A DNA stretch of 64,000 bases from Terriglobia bacterium. Its GTDB lineage: Bacteria > Acidobacteriota > Terriglobia > UBA7540. The translations under genes and the position numbers were made by a program. The stretch covers positions 42,197-106,196 of the forward strand of contig JAIQGH010000007.1 in the NCBI GenBank assembly GCA_020072655.1. Direction: 5' to 3'. Positions 8,247 to 18,585 of the stretch are shown one piece after another; the stretch's first letter is position 1; every line of letters begins with the position of its first letter. The notes beneath the pieces are model-generated. The model ran no database searches. It was not told the origin of the DNA and saw nothing but the letters and a program-made list of their open reading frames with translations.

Positions 8247-11200
8247 TGAGCTTCCCGCTGGGCAGCCCGCAGGAGACTGTGGTGCCGGCTGTAGAAGAAA
8301 TAGATCACCAGTCCGATAACCATCCAGACGAAGAGCCGGAGCCAAGTGTCAGCGGGCAGGCCCAGCATCTGGGCCAGACACACGATCATCCCCAGCGGGC
8401 CCACCAGCCAAACCATAGGGGTGCGGAAGGGGCGCCTGACGTCGGGACGCATGCGCCGCATGGCCATGACGGAGCCGCTCACAATAACAAACGCCAGCAG
8501 CGTCCCGATGCTGACCAGCTCCCCGACCACACGCAAAGGCATGAGCCCTCCCGCGAGCGCGACGCAGACTCCAGTTAGGGCGGTACTCTTATAAGGGGTG
8601 CGAAAGCGCGGGTGAACCTCCCCAAAGGCTTTGGGCAGCAATCGGTCGTGCGCCATAGTGTAGAAGACCCGCGTCTGCCCGAGAAGCATGACCAGAATCA
8701 CGGCCGTCGTCCCCAGCATAGCGCCAATCTTGACGATGGGCGAAAGCCAGGGGCGTGAGGGAGTGGAATCGATGGCCACCGCCAGAGGGTCTGGCACATT
8801 CAGGGTGGTAAAGTGCACGATCCCCGTCATCACGAGCACCACGGCGATGTACAGCACCGTACAGATCCCGAGCGATCCCAGAATCCCGATGGGCATGTCC
8901 CGCTCAGGATTGCGGGCTTCCTGGGCCGCAGTGGAAACGGCGTCGAAACCAATGTAGGCAAAGAAAATGATGCCCGCCCCGCGCAAAATCCCGGTAAAAC
9001 CAAATTCCCCGAAGGTGCCTTGATTGGCGGGCAGAAAAGGGTGCCAGTTGGCCCGGTTGACGTACAGCGCGCCCACGAGAATGAACAAAAGGACCACTCC
9101 CACTTTGACCATGACGATGAAACTGTTGAAGCTCGCCGATTCCCGAATCCCCACAATCAGCAAGGCGGTGATGAGGGCGATGATAAAGGCGGCGGGGAGG
9201 TTGAAATACGAGTGGATCATGGTGCCGTCGGCCAATTTCACCATTTCCCAAGGACTCTTGGTTAGTTCCGCCGGAAAGGGCAGGTGCAGCGTCTTTTCAA
9301 GGAAAGAAACGAAGTACCCCGACCAGCCGATGGAAACCGTCGTGGCCCCCACGGCATATTCCAGGATCAGGTCCCAGCCAATAATCCAAGCCAGGAACTC
9401 CCCAACGCTGGCATAGGCGTAAGTGTAAGCACTCCCCGCCACGGGAATCATGGAGGCAAATTCCGCGTAGCAGAGTCCCGCAAAAGCGCAGCCCACACCG
9501 GAGAGGATGACGGACAGCACCAACGCCGGACCAGTGTGCTGCGCAGCAACGCCGCTCAGCACGAAGATGCCGGCGCCCACGATGGCGCCGATGCCCAAGG
9601 AGATCAGGGCGAGCGGTCCCAGGGCACGGCGGAGGCTGTGTTCCGTTTCCGCGGCGTCGTGCCGCAGTTGCTCGATACTCTTCTTCGCCCACAGATGCCC
9701 CATGCCTCCCCCTTTTGCTCGGGACTCGGGATTCGGGACTCGGGGAGAACTCTCCTCAAATCCCTGATCGCGTCCTGTGGCGCCGGGCGGAGCCTGCCCC
9801 GATGAAATCGGGGACCGGCGTTTGGTTCCTTTGTAGGGAAGGGCTTTGCCCTCCCGCGGGTCCGATCCGGATCGGACCCCTACCCGCCCCGATGAAGTGC
9901 ATCGGGGCGCCACAGAAGCGCCCGTCAACCCATTAGGCTCACATCCGCATCCGCCCGCCAATCCCTTGCTGCGGCGCTGCCACAAGTAAAATGCCGGGAC
10001 TCCCAAGGCGACAATGCCCAACCCGGCGATACTGCGCTGGGTCTTGTGGGTTAGCAGCGCCCATTCCACGAAAAGCGCGAAGGCGATGTACAGGGCTGGC
10101 AGGACCGGGTAGCCCCAAGCCCGGTAGGGACGCTCCGCCTCCGGCCGCGTGCGCCGCAGACGGAAGACGCCCGCGATGGTGAGAATGTAGAACAAAACGA
10201 CGGCAAAAATCACGTAATCCAGCAACTCGCTATACGTGCCCGACATGGTCAGGAGCGCCGCCCAGACGGCTTGGACCATCAGCGAAACCGCCGGAGCATG
10301 GTGTCTGTTCACACTCCCGACCTTCGCAAAAAACAAATGGTCTTTGGCCATGGCGTAATAGACGCGCGCGCCAGCCAGGATCAGCCCGTTCAGGCAGCCG
10401 AACGTCGAGACCATGATGGCCGCCGCCATCACCCAGGCTCCCGGGTTACCGAGGATAACCTGCATCGCCGCGGTGCCGACGCGGTCCTCGGCGGCGTATT
10501 GGATTCCGCGTTCCAGCGGGCTCGCCCCGTGAGGAGAACCATAGAACGGCAGCACCCTCAGGTAAACCCAGTTGCAGGCGAAATAGAGCGCGCAAACGCT
10601 CACCGTCCCCAAGAACAGAGCCAAGGGGAGATTGCGCTTGGCGTTGACCACTTCGGCGCCGGTGAAGGTCACGTTGTTCCAGGAATCAGAGGAAAAAAGT
10701 GGTCCCACCAGCGCCACCGAGACGACGGTCAGTGCGGCCCACCCCCAATGGCCTTCCGAACTCGCGGAAGGCGGCGGGGCGGGCAGGGTATGACTACTCC
10801 CCATCCACCACAGGCCGAGCGCCACCAAGCCCAGGAGCGTTCCGACCTTGAGAGTGGTGAAAATGTTCTGCACCCACGCCCCGGTCCGTAATCCGAAAAT
10901 GTTCACGATGCTCAGGAAGAAGATCACGACAATGCCAATCAATTGCTGCGAGGAGAGCGTCAAGGGAACCAGGTGGCCAGCGACGTTGAGCTGGCCGAAA
11001 TTCAAGAGCAAGTTCTGCGCGGAGACCCAGGGAACGAAGACTCCCAGGAATTTGCCGAAAGCCACCGCCACCGCGGCGAGCGTGCCCGTCTGGATGACGA
11101 GAAAGAACGTCCAGCCGTAGAGGAAACCGAAAAGCGGGCTAAAAGCCTCTCGCAGGTAAACATACTGGCCGCCGGCGCGCGGCATCATCGCCGCCAGCTC

Positions 11201-11428
11201 TCCGTAAGTGACCGCCGCCACCACCGTCATCAGGCCACTGACAATCCAGGTCAGCAGGAAAAGCGTCGGCGAACCAACCTCGCGAGCCCCCTCGGCGGCC
11301 ACAATGAAAATCCCCGAGCCGATCATCGACCCCATCACGATCGTGGTCGCATCGAACAGGCGAAGCCCTTTGACGAGTTCGCCAGATGCCGCGCCGACCG
11401 AGGAATTCGCAGTTGCGGATGTATCCAT
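8243..11428 (-). CDS. Two APC-superfamily amino-acid permeases fused in one reading frame
   Basis: One uninterrupted frame of about 1061 residues encodes two complete 12-TM-like APC transporters. The first (about residues 1-490) opens with the TM1 motif MGSMIGSGIFI and resembles LAT/serine-threonine exchanger-type permeases. The second (residues 576-1061) opens with LGIGAIVGAGIFVLSG and resembles cationic amino-acid (CAT/YfnA) transporters. The joining segment of about 85 residues is hydrophilic and low-complexity. It is encoded by palindromic repeat DNA (about 9715-9925), so it is probably former intergenic sequence. A good internal start for the second permease exists: ATG at 9703 preceded by GGGGGAGG, though closely spaced. 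The cell may therefore make a fusion, two proteins, or both. A TTG at 11443 is a weaker start for the first. Confidence 0.75.
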   Translation of the reverse strand: MDTSATANSSVGAASGELVKGLRLFDATTIVMGSMIGSGIFIVAAEGAREVGSPTLFLLTWIVSGLMTVVAAVTYGELAAMMPRAGGQYVYLREAFSPLFGFLYGWTFFLVIQTGTLAAVAVAFGKFLGVFVPWVSAQNLLLNFGQLNVAGHLVPLTLSSQQLIGIVVIFFLSIVNIFGLRTGAWVQNIFTTLKVGTLLGLVALGLWWMGSSHTLPAPPPSASSEGHWGWAALTVVSVALVGPLFSSDSWNNVTFTGAEVVNAKRNLPLALFLGTVSVCALYFACNWVYLRVLPFYGSPHGASPLERGIQYAAEDRVGTAAMQVILGNPGAWVMAAAIMVSTFGCLNGLILAGARVYYAMAKDHLFFAKVGSVNRHHAPAVSLMVQAVWAALLTMSGTYSELLDYVIFAVVLFYILTIAGVFRLRRTRPEAERPYRAWGYPVLPALYIAFALFVEWALLTHKTQRSIAGLGIVALGVPAFYLWQRRSKGLAGGCGCEPNGLTGASVAPRCTSSGRVGVRSGSDPREGKALPYKGTKRRSPISSGQAPPGATGRDQGFEESSPRVPNPESRAKGGGMGHLWAKKSIEQLRHDAAETEHSLRRALGPLALISLGIGAIVGAGIFVLSGVAAQHTGPALVLSVILSGVGCAFAGLCYAEFASMIPVAGSAYTYAYASVGEFLAWIIGWDLILEYAVGATTVSIGWSGYFVSFLEKTLHLPFPAELTKSPWEMVKLADGTMIHSYFNLPAAFIIALITALLIVGIRESASFNSFIVMVKVGVVLLFILVGALYVNRANWHPFLPANQGTFGEFGFTGILRGAGIIFFAYIGFDAVSTAAQEARNPERDMPIGILGSLGICTVLYIAVVLVMTGIVHFTTLNVPDPLAVAIDSTPSRPWLSPIVKIGAMLGTTAVILVMLLGQTRVFYTMAHDRLLPKAFGEVHPRFRTPYKSTALTGVCVALAGGLMPLRVVGELVSIGTLLAFVIVSGSVMAMRRMRPDVRRPFRTPMVWLVGPLGMIVCLAQMLGLPADTWLRLFVWMVIGLVIYFFYSRHHSLLRAAQREAQ
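9833..9883. repeat. GTAG-bounded double-hairpin repeat inside the permease linker
   Basis: Outer arms GTAGGG and CCCTAC enclose two inner hairpins, GAAGGGC-tt-GCCCTC and GGGTCCGATCCGGATCGGACCC (split in two halves). Short inverted repeats of the CCCCGATGAA...ATCGGGG type flank it at about 9798-9813 and 9887-9907. The repeat is read through in frame as part of the linker of the fused permease. Confidence 0.65.
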
Positions 11429-11448
11429 ATTCGGACGGAGCAATCGAC

Positions 11449-11507
11449 GTAGCGCCGGGCTTGAGCCCGGCAGTTGGCGCGCATGCCGGCCTGAAGGCCG
11501 GCTCTAC
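11449..11507. repeat. GTAG-bounded double-hairpin repeat (REP/BIME-like)
   Basis: Outer GTAG and CTAC ends enclose a hairpin GGGCTtgAGCCC and a second hairpin GCCGGCCtgaaGGCCGGC, with a short spacer between them. The right end supplies the TAG stop codon of thiE (11504-11506). It separates thiE from the permease start. Confidence 0.72.
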
Positions 11508-12145
11508 AAGCCCGCCGGGGTCTCGCCCAAAATGCGAAGAAACGCCTTCGCTCGCGCGCCAAGGTCGGCCGCCGCCAGAAGGCCGGAAATGACTGCCACC
11601 GAATCGGCGCCGGCCTCGAGGACCGCGGGCGCCGTCTCCAGGGTTATTCCTCCGATGGCCACCAGCGGCTTGTGGGTTGCTTTGCGCGCTGCCTTCAGCC
11701 CTTCCAACCCCACGACCGCATCCGGCTTTTCTTTGCTGAGCGTGGCGAATATCGGACCATAGGCAACGTAATCGGCCGAGGACCGGTCCGCCTCGGCAAG
11801 CTGCTCGAGGGAATGAGTCGAGAACCCAACAATCCCTTCCGGACCTACGACTCGGCGGGCGAGCTCCACCGGGAGGTCCTCCTGGCCCACGTGCACGCCG
11901 TGCGCTTCTGCGCTCCGGGCCACGTCGGCGCGATCGTTGACAATAAAAACCCCCTCGGCGCGGCGCACGCGCTCCGCCAGGATTCGGCTGCGGTCGAAGA
12001 GAATCCGGGCAGAAGCCCTCTTGTCGCGATACTGAATGAGACGAACACCCGCGGCGAGCAGGATTTCGCAAACTTCCGCGGGGGATCTGCCTCCCGCCTG
12101 AGAGGGATCAAGAATCGCATAGAAGCGTGGCAGCGAGAAGCCCAT
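11504..12145 (-). CDS. thiE: Thiamine-phosphate synthase ThiE
   Basis: This enzyme joins HMP-PP and thiazole phosphate to give thiamine monophosphate. The 213-residue TIM-barrel protein has all the family motifs: IQYRDKRAS, FIVNDRADVA, GVHVGQEDLP, YVAYGPIFAT with a lysine shortly after, and LVAIGGI for phosphate binding. No TPP riboswitch or other thi gene is visible nearby. It is flanked on both sides by GTAG palindromes, and its stop codon lies in one of them. There is no obvious Shine-Dalgarno before the ATG at 12145. Confidence 0.93.
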   Translation of the reverse strand: MGFSLPRFYAILDPSQAGGRSPAEVCEILLAAGVRLIQYRDKRASARILFDRSRILAERVRRAEGVFIVNDRADVARSAEAHGVHVGQEDLPVELARRVVGPEGIVGFSTHSLEQLAEADRSSADYVAYGPIFATLSKEKPDAVVGLEGLKAARKATHKPLVAIGGITLETAPAVLEAGADSVAVISGLLAAADLGARAKAFLRILGETPAGL

Positions 12146-12162
12146 AGGAAGGCGAGCACAGA

Positions 12163-12210
12163 GTAGCGCCGGGCTTTAGCCCGGCATGCCGCCCTAAAGG
12201 GCGGCGCTAC
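12163..12210. repeat. GTAG-bounded cloverleaf-like palindrome (REP/BIME-like)
   Basis: Outer arms GTAGCGCC and GGCGCTAC pair. Inside are two hairpins, GGGCTttAGCCC and GCCCTaaAGGGC, separated by GGCATGCC. The element fills almost the whole gap between accC (stop at 12212-12214) and thiE. Confidence 0.75.
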
Positions 12211-12211
12211 T

Positions 12212-13564
12212 TCAAATAACGCCGGCGCCGTTGGGAGTAAAACGCGAAATGAAACCGGTGTCAAATTTCCCGGCGCGGAAATCCGGGTCCGCCATGATCT
12301 TTTCATGGATGGGAATCGAAGTGGAGATTCCTCCCACGATAAACATTTCGAGCGCGCGGGCCATGCGGCTGATCGCTTCCGCGCGGTCTTTCCCATGGAC
12401 TACCAGCTTGGCGATCAGCGAGTCGTAGAAAGGCGGAATCACCGATTCGGCATACGCCGCGGTGTCCACGCGGACACCTGTTCCCCCCGGGACATGGAAA
12501 TCCGTCACCTTTCCCGCCGAGGGGGCAAACGTCTCAGGATTCTCCGCGCAGATGCGGCACTCGATGGCGTGCCCGCGCAGGCCGACCGTGTCATTTTGAA
12601 TCGGCAGGGTCTCGCCCGCCGCGATCTGAATCTGCAGCTTGACGAGGTCGAGCCCCGTCACCATCTCCGTCACCGGATGTTCAACCTGGATGCGCGTGTT
12701 CATCTCCAGGAAATAGAGGTTTCGGTTCTCGTCCATCAGGAATTCCACGGTGCCGGCGTTCGTGTAGCCCACCTTTTCGAGAGCACGCACGACCTGGCGC
12801 CCCAAGCTGTTCCGCGTTTCCACATCGAGCTGCGTGGAGGGAGACTCTTCCAAGAGTTTCTGGTGGCGGCGCTGGATCGTACACTCGCGCTCGCCCAGAT
12901 GGACGACTTTGCCGTGCTGGTCGCCCAGAACCTGGAACTCGATATGGCGGGGGGAAAGGATGTACTTCTCGATGTAGACCTCCGGGCTGCCAAAGGACGA
13001 GGCGGCCTCGTTCTGCGCTGTCCGCACGGCGCCGGCCAGTTCGTCTTCTGACTTCACCACGCGCATGCCGCGGCCGCCACCGCCCGCTGCCGCCTTGATT
13101 ATTACGGGATACCCGATGCCGGCTGCGACTTGGGGCGCCGCCGCCTCCGACGAGACGATTCCGGAGCCCGGCAGCACCGGCAGGCCAAGCTCCGCCATGG
13201 TTTTGCGTGCCCGATCCTTGTCGCCCATCAGGCGGATGACGTCGGGTGTGGGGCCGATGAAGGTGAGGTTTGAGGTCTCGCACACTTCGGCAAAGTGCGC
13301 GCTCTCAGCCAGAAAGCCGTAACCTGGGTGGATCGCGTCCGCCCCGGTAATCTCCGCCGCGGAGATGATGCTGGCCACATTGAGGTAACTGTCCGAGCTG
13401 CGCGGTGGGCCGATGCAAACGGCTTCGTCAGCAAAGCGAACGTGCAAGGAATAGCGGTCGGCCTCCGAGTAGACGGCCACCGTTGAGATTCCCAGTTCCT
13501 TGCAGGCGCAGATTACCCGCAGTGCGATCTCGCCGCGGTTGGCGATAAGGATTTTCTTGAACAT
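12212..13564 (-). CDS. accC: Acetyl-CoA carboxylase, biotin carboxylase subunit
   Basis: This 450-residue protein matches AccC in length and order: the N-terminal biotin-carboxylase domain ([12 protein letters not shown]), an ATP-grasp domain with the glycine-rich loop [12 protein letters not shown], the catalytic [13 protein letters not shown] segment, and the C-terminal domain with [12 protein letters not shown]. It carboxylates biotin on AccB with ATP and bicarbonate, the first step of malonyl-CoA synthesis. It lies directly downstream of accB on the same strand with a 43-nt gap, as in the usual accBC operon. Confidence 0.97.
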   Translation of the reverse strand: MFKKILIANRGEIALRVICACKELGISTVAVYSEADRYSLHVRFADEAVCIGPPRSSDSYLNVASIISAAEITGADAIHPGYGFLAESAHFAEVCETSNLTFIGPTPDVIRLMGDKDRARKTMAELGLPVLPGSGIVSSEAAAPQVAAGIGYPVIIKAAAGGGGRGMRVVKSEDELAGAVRTAQNEAASSFGSPEVYIEKYILSPRHIEFQVLGDQHGKVVHLGERECTIQRRHQKLLEESPSTQLDVETRNSLGRQVVRALEKVGYTNAGTVEFLMDENRNLYFLEMNTRIQVEHPVTEMVTGLDLVKLQIQIAAGETLPIQNDTVGLRGHAIECRICAENPETFAPSAGKVTDFHVPGGTGVRVDTAAYAESVIPPFYDSLIAKLVVHGKDRAEAISRMARALEMFIVGGISTSIPIHEKIMADPDFRAGKFDTGFISRFTPNGAGVI

Positions 13565-13607
13565 GCGCAGTGCCGCAGGCCGGGCGCGGCTTCGGAGGCT
13601 CGCTGAT

Positions 13608-14252
<645 letters not shown>

Positions 14253-14311
14253 GTGATCAGCTCCGCCTGGACGGCCCCGTGGCCGTCCTGTTGAGAATGA
14301 TGAGACGGCGC

Positions 14312-15418
14312 CTAGGGAACAATCCAGTCGTCTTTCGGCGACTCCGTGAGCATCTCCGGGCCGTCGGGCGCGACAAGCACGGTATCTTCGATGCGAATGC
14401 CTCCGAGGCGCTGCACATAGACTCCCGGTTCCACCGTGACGACACAACCCGCTTCCAGTTGCTGGCGTTCACCGCGCCCCAAACGCGGCCGTTCGTGGGT
14501 CTCGAGCCCCACGCCGTGGCCCGTGCTATGCGTGAAATACTTTCCGACGCCGTAACGGTTCAGGACGCGCCTGGCGGTCTGGTCAATCTCTCCTGCCAGG
14601 ACGCCTGCTCGCAGCGCCCCAATAGCTTGTGCCTGGGCATCCTTTACTGCGGAATAAAGGCGGCGCAGGTGCGGACTGGGCCTGCCCAGATACAGAGTTC
14701 GCGTCATGTCCGCAGCGTATCCGCGTAGTATAGCACCAAGGTCCAGGATTACCAAATCACGTTTCTTCAACAGGTTGGAGGTGGGTCGGGCGTGCGCCCA
14801 AGCGCTCCGCGCTCCGGAGGCGACGATGGTCTCAAACGCCGCTCCTTCCGCGCCTCGCCGCCGCATGCAGTACTCGATTTCTGCCGCCAGGTCCATTTCC
14901 CGCGTGCCCGGCCGCACGAGAGGTCGGACATCAGCGAGGGCTGCCGAAGTAATCTTCGCCGCGCGTCGTATCAACTCAACCTCTCCCGCGTCCTTGACGG
15001 AGCGAAGTTCTTCAATGAGCCGGGCACATGGCTTGAAGGAAACTTTTTGGCAAGCGCTTCTCAGGCCCTTCAGGGCGGCCCAGGTCAGGTGAGACTCCTC
15101 GCACCCTGCCCTGACGGCGCGCTTCTTTTCCAACCACGCCCCCGCGGCTTTGAGCAAGCCCTGGCGGACCTCGACGACCTTCAACCCGATCGCTTCCTTC
15201 CTGGCTTGGAGTGTGTACCGCGGGTCAACCCAGAGCAGTTCCTCGCCCCGTCCACCTAGGATCGCCACCCCGGCGCTCCCTCGGAAGCCCGTCAGATAGA
15301 AAATGCTGACGGGATTCGAGACAACAAGAAACGGAAGCCGCTTTTCCTGTAGCCGTCCGCGAAGGCGCGCGCGTCGCGCCGAGAACGCCGATGAATCGCT
15401 GGGTCCGTCTGCCGACAT
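14312..15418 (-). CDS. M24-family aminopeptidase (Xaa-Pro aminopeptidase-like)
   Basis: This 368-residue protein has an N-terminal creatinase/prolidase domain (about 1-130) and a C-terminal pita-bread M24 domain. Metal and catalytic residues are visible in [35 protein letters not shown] and [10 protein letters not shown]. It releases N-terminal residues next to proline in the cytoplasm. I chose the ATG at 15418. A TTG at 15424 is in frame but lies in the T-tract of the pilQ terminator. The order peptidase-accB-accC is frequent in bacteria. Confidence 0.9.
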   Translation of the reverse strand: MSADGPSDSSAFSARRARLRGRLQEKRLPFLVVSNPVSIFYLTGFRGSAGVAILGGRGEELLWVDPRYTLQARKEAIGLKVVEVRQGLLKAAGAWLEKKRAVRAGCEESHLTWAALKGLRSACQKVSFKPCARLIEELRSVKDAGEVELIRRAAKITSAALADVRPLVRPGTREMDLAAEIEYCMRRRGAEGAAFETIVASGARSAWAHARPTSNLLKKRDLVILDLGAILRGYAADMTRTLYLGRPSPHLRRLYSAVKDAQAQAIGALRAGVLAGEIDQTARRVLNRYGVGKYFTHSTGHGVGLETHERPRLGRGERQQLEAGCVVTVEPGVYVQRLGGIRIEDTVLVAPDGPEMLTESPKDDWIVP

Positions 15419-15420
15419 AA

Positions 15421-15450
15421 ACAAAAGGGAGGAGACGCCCGTCTCCTCCC
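15421..15450 (-). terminator. Rho-independent terminator of the pil operon
   Basis: On the minus strand a perfect 10-bp stem (GGGAGGAGAC / GTCTCCTCCC) with a 4-nt loop is followed by TTTTGTTT. It lies 31 nt after the pilQ stop and just before the peptidase start, so it separates the pil operon from the peptidase-accBC genes. Confidence 0.85.
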
Positions 15451-15481
15451 TGGGAAGCCGCCGATGCCCGAAGCCCGGGTG

Positions 15482-17950
15482 TTATCCGGGCAGAACCTTG
15501 GGCGATATGAAGAACAGCAACTCCTGGTCGTTGTCACTGACGTTGCTGTTTTTGAACAGGTGGCCAATGATCGGGATGCTGCCGAGCAGCGGGACGTAGC
15601 TCTCTGTCTTGGTGCGAGAGGTCACCGTGACGCCGCCAAACACCACGGTGCCGCCGTCGGGCACCAGGACCTGCGTCGTGGCTTGCTGCGTGTCGATGCT
15701 GGGGCCAGCGGTCAATAACAGCGCGCCCACCGAGGCGTTCGTGACGTTGATGTCCAGGAAGATGTTGCCATCCTCGGTCACCTGCGGGGTCACCTTCATG
15801 GTCAACGCCGCGTTGACGTACTGAACGCTGATGGTGTTGTTGATCGTGGTCTGGACAGGGACCTGGGTTCCTTGCATCACCGTCCCGGGCACGTTGTTCT
15901 GCGTGACGATCGTGGGCCGGGAAAGGGTCTTTGCCTGCCCGCGATCTTCCTCCGCCGCGATTGCCGCGTTGATGATGTATCGCGCCCCGGCATTGGAAAT
16001 GGCGATGGCCCCGAATCCGGTCGTGGTGGTCGAGGTAACCTTAATGTCCGGAGCGCTCGGGATCGACACCTCAGGCGTGACGGCAGCGCCTGTTCCTGTC
16101 TGCCCACCAATCAGCGTTCTGCCTGCCCGGTTCACATACGCCCCCGTTAGTGCGGACTGCAGGGTGCGCGAGAACGTCGCCTTTGCCAGAACGATGCGCG
16201 CTTCGATTTGGACCTGTTTCGCCTTCTTGTCGAGACGCACGATGATTGACTCGACGATGGGGATCTGCGTCTGGATGTCAGAGATGATGAGCGTGTTCGT
16301 GCGCTCGTCCACAAGGATGTTGCCTCGCTTGCTGAGCGCGCCACCACCTGCCCAGGACTTGATCATGGTGGCAATCGTCGAGGCCTTGGCATAATTGACG
16401 GGACGGAAGACAGTCACCAGCGGCTGAGCCTCTTCGCGCGCCTCGGCCAGCTTCCTCGCCGCCTCCTGCTCGGCCGTCAGGGTTTCGACGCGCGCGATAC
16501 GCAGGACATTGCCTTCCAGCGTTTTGCCGAGCCGGTTGTTCTTGAGAACGATGTCCAGCGCCTGGTCCCAAGGTACAGCATCCAGAACCAGGGTGACGCT
16601 GCCGCTGACATTGGGATCGATAATGATATTCAGCCCGCTGATTTCGTGAATCAGCCGGAAGAAGTCTTTCAGGTCAACGTCCTTCAAATTCAGCGAGATC
16701 GGCTCGCCGGTATACTTGGGTTGTTCCTGAGCAGATCCTGCGGCCTGCCCCAGGGCTGGCATGGCCGTAGCCGCCATGGTCATCGCGGCTCGCGCCGCCT
16801 GGATAGCCTCCGGCGACTCAGCAGGAGGCTCCGGTTTAGGGGCCGCCGCAACCTCAGGTGATTCCGTCAGGGCCGGCAAAACGCTCCGCAAGTCCAGGCT
16901 AGAACGAACTGGCATCTGGGCAATAGGCGGTGCAGGGGTCGTGGCAGCGGACGCGGGCTCCGGTTGTACCTTGGGCTCGGCACTGGGCAAGGGTGGCGGT
17001 GGAACGGCTGCAGGGACAGGCCCTGTCACCTTCTCAGCGATGAGCTCCTTTGCCCGGGCGGGAGGCGCCACAGGGGTAGCTACCGCAGGTGCGGTCGTTG
17101 GTGGCGTGGTCTTCCGCGGCCGTAACTCAATGCGCACCCCACTCGCCTGGGCATGCACGTCGAAGGCGGGCTCCCCGGCAAGGTCGGCTACGACGCGGAC
17201 GACCGCAGGATCAGCCTCCCGAAACTGTCCCACACGCACTCCCCGAAGATAGGAGCCGCGAATGGGAATCGCGCGCCTGGGAATGCCATTCCGGGCCTCC
17301 TGGAGATCCACAACGAGGCGTGCGGGGCCGCTCAGGCGAAACACGTGATAGCGCGCGGCGCTCGTGGTCGCGATATCCACATAGGTCGCCCCGGAGGCAT
17401 CCGTCGTGACTTCGACGCCGGAGACTCTAACCGGCTTGGCCGTCGAGGGTAAGGCAGGCTTGGCCACCGGCTCAGCCTTGGGAAGGGCCGGAGCGGCGGG
17501 CGCGCTCGCAACGATCTGCGGCGTGCTCGTGGGCTCAGCAGCCTCGCCGGAAACCAAGAGCAGTCCCGCAGGGTCACGATGAAGCGCGACGGTCTCCGGG
17601 TGCTTCAGGTTGACCTGCACACGGACAACCGGTTTCCCCTTGGCATCGGAATACTGCAGGACGTGGTACCCGGCGAACAGGTCTCCGGTGAGCTTGGCGT
17701 CCCGCGTCACGCCGGCCGCTCGGACTCCCGCAAGGTCAATCAGGAGCACATCCGGCGTCGTGCGCACGGCGCTGAACGCATAGTCGCCCTCAATCCGCAG
17801 CAAGAGCTGGTGGGAAGAGGCCGGACCTGTCAGGCCAATGGCCTTCAAGCTCGCCTGGGGCAAGGCCGCTGGGTCGCGGCTCTGGGCCAAAGAGACCACC
17901 CCCAAGATCAAGCACATGACCGTGAGTGAAAGGATAACTTTGCGTCTCAT
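15482..17950 (-). CDS. pilQ: Type IV pilus outer-membrane secretin PilQ
   Basis: PilQ forms the outer-membrane gate through which the pilus passes. The 822-residue protein has a signal peptide (residues about 1-23), two AMIN-type domains (about 35-130 and 175-270) for septal or peptidoglycan positioning, and a long Pro/Ala-rich linker. A secretin N0/STN domain follows (ISLNLKDVDLKDFFRLI at about 425), then an N1 domain, and a C-terminal secretin barrel with VQTTINNTISVQYVNAAL and the terminal VPLLGSIPIIGHLFKN motif. It is the last gene of the pil operon, 2 nt after pilP. Confidence 0.96.
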   Translation of the reverse strand: MRRKVILSLTVMCLILGVVSLAQSRDPAALPQASLKAIGLTGPASSHQLLLRIEGDYAFSAVRTTPDVLLIDLAGVRAAGVTRDAKLTGDLFAGYHVLQYSDAKGKPVVRVQVNLKHPETVALHRDPAGLLLVSGEAAEPTSTPQIVASAPAAPALPKAEPVAKPALPSTAKPVRVSGVEVTTDASGATYVDIATTSAARYHVFRLSGPARLVVDLQEARNGIPRRAIPIRGSYLRGVRVGQFREADPAVVRVVADLAGEPAFDVHAQASGVRIELRPRKTTPPTTAPAVATPVAPPARAKELIAEKVTGPVPAAVPPPPLPSAEPKVQPEPASAATTPAPPIAQMPVRSSLDLRSVLPALTESPEVAAAPKPEPPAESPEAIQAARAAMTMAATAMPALGQAAGSAQEQPKYTGEPISLNLKDVDLKDFFRLIHEISGLNIIIDPNVSGSVTLVLDAVPWDQALDIVLKNNRLGKTLEGNVLRIARVETLTAEQEAARKLAEAREEAQPLVTVFRPVNYAKASTIATMIKSWAGGGALSKRGNILVDERTNTLIISDIQTQIPIVESIIVRLDKKAKQVQIEARIVLAKATFSRTLQSALTGAYVNRAGRTLIGGQTGTGAAVTPEVSIPSAPDIKVTSTTTTGFGAIAISNAGARYIINAAIAAEEDRGQAKTLSRPTIVTQNNVPGTVMQGTQVPVQTTINNTISVQYVNAALTMKVTPQVTEDGNIFLDINVTNASVGALLLTAGPSIDTQQATTQVLVPDGGTVVFGGVTVTSRTKTESYVPLLGSIPIIGHLFKNSNVSDNDQELLFFISPKVLPG

Positions 17951-17952
17951 CT

Positions 17953-18579
17953 TTATGCTCCAGGGGCCTGGCCCAGTCGCTTGACCACTTCCCGGGTCTC
18001 GACTCTGCCGTTTTGGTCCAGCGTGTTTTCCCGGAATATGACCGAGTCAGGTGTGATCTTGCTGACGACACCGTTGTAAACCACATCGTTTTCCCGCAGG
18101 AAGTAGGCGCGGTTAGTGTTATTGTCGACGACGGCGATCATCGTGTTCGTGGTATCGAGCCGGACGATGCCTTGCACCCGCAACCGACTGATCACCAGCC
18201 CGCGTGTGCCCGGTGGAAGAGGGCCGAGGATCTGTTCCATCCCGGCCTGTCCAGGAACCGGGGGAGGGGGCAGCTTGAAGGGATCCCGCTTGCCCGTGAC
18301 CTCAGCGGCAGGCCCCTTTTCAGGTCCCGAGGGCTTGGCCGCGGCCTGCTTGGCCACCGCTTTCGAAGAAGCTTGCTTCTGTGCGGGCGCCATCTTCTTC
18401 GCCGAAGAGGAGGGAGCGCTAGTTTTGGCACCCGCCTGCAACGCTGGACCGTTGTCCACGGGTAGAGCTCTCGCGCGTCCGACCCAGGTCGAGCCCACTA
18501 GGCTCAGGACGAGCGCACTCCCCCCAACCATCTTGACCGCCGTGCGGTTAAGCCCGTCTTTGACCATGTTCATGTCCAT
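17953..18579 (-). CDS. pilP: Type IV pilus assembly lipoprotein-like protein PilP
   Basis: The 208-residue protein has an N-terminal hydrophobic signal (about residues 16-36), an Ala/Lys/Pro-rich linker, and a C-terminal PilP beta domain with the motif ISRLRVQGIVRL followed by NRAYFLRENDVVYNG. PilP couples the inner-membrane PilNO complex to the PilQ secretin. I see no clear lipobox cysteine, so it may be anchored by an uncleaved signal rather than lipid. Gene order and spacing (6 nt after pilO, 2 nt before pilQ) support the call. Confidence 0.88.
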   Translation of the reverse strand: MDMNMVKDGLNRTAVKMVGGSALVLSLVGSTWVGRARALPVDNGPALQAGAKTSAPSSSAKKMAPAQKQASSKAVAKQAAAKPSGPEKGPAAEVTGKRDPFKLPPPPVPGQAGMEQILGPLPPGTRGLVISRLRVQGIVRLDTTNTMIAVVDNNTNRAYFLRENDVVYNGVVSKITPDSVIFRENTLDQNGRVETREVVKRLGQAPGA

Positions 18580-18585
18580 CCTGCT

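Noticed and set aside
12305..13051. 248-codon plus-strand frame opposite accC
   Set aside because: Antisense to a highly conserved biotin carboxylase.
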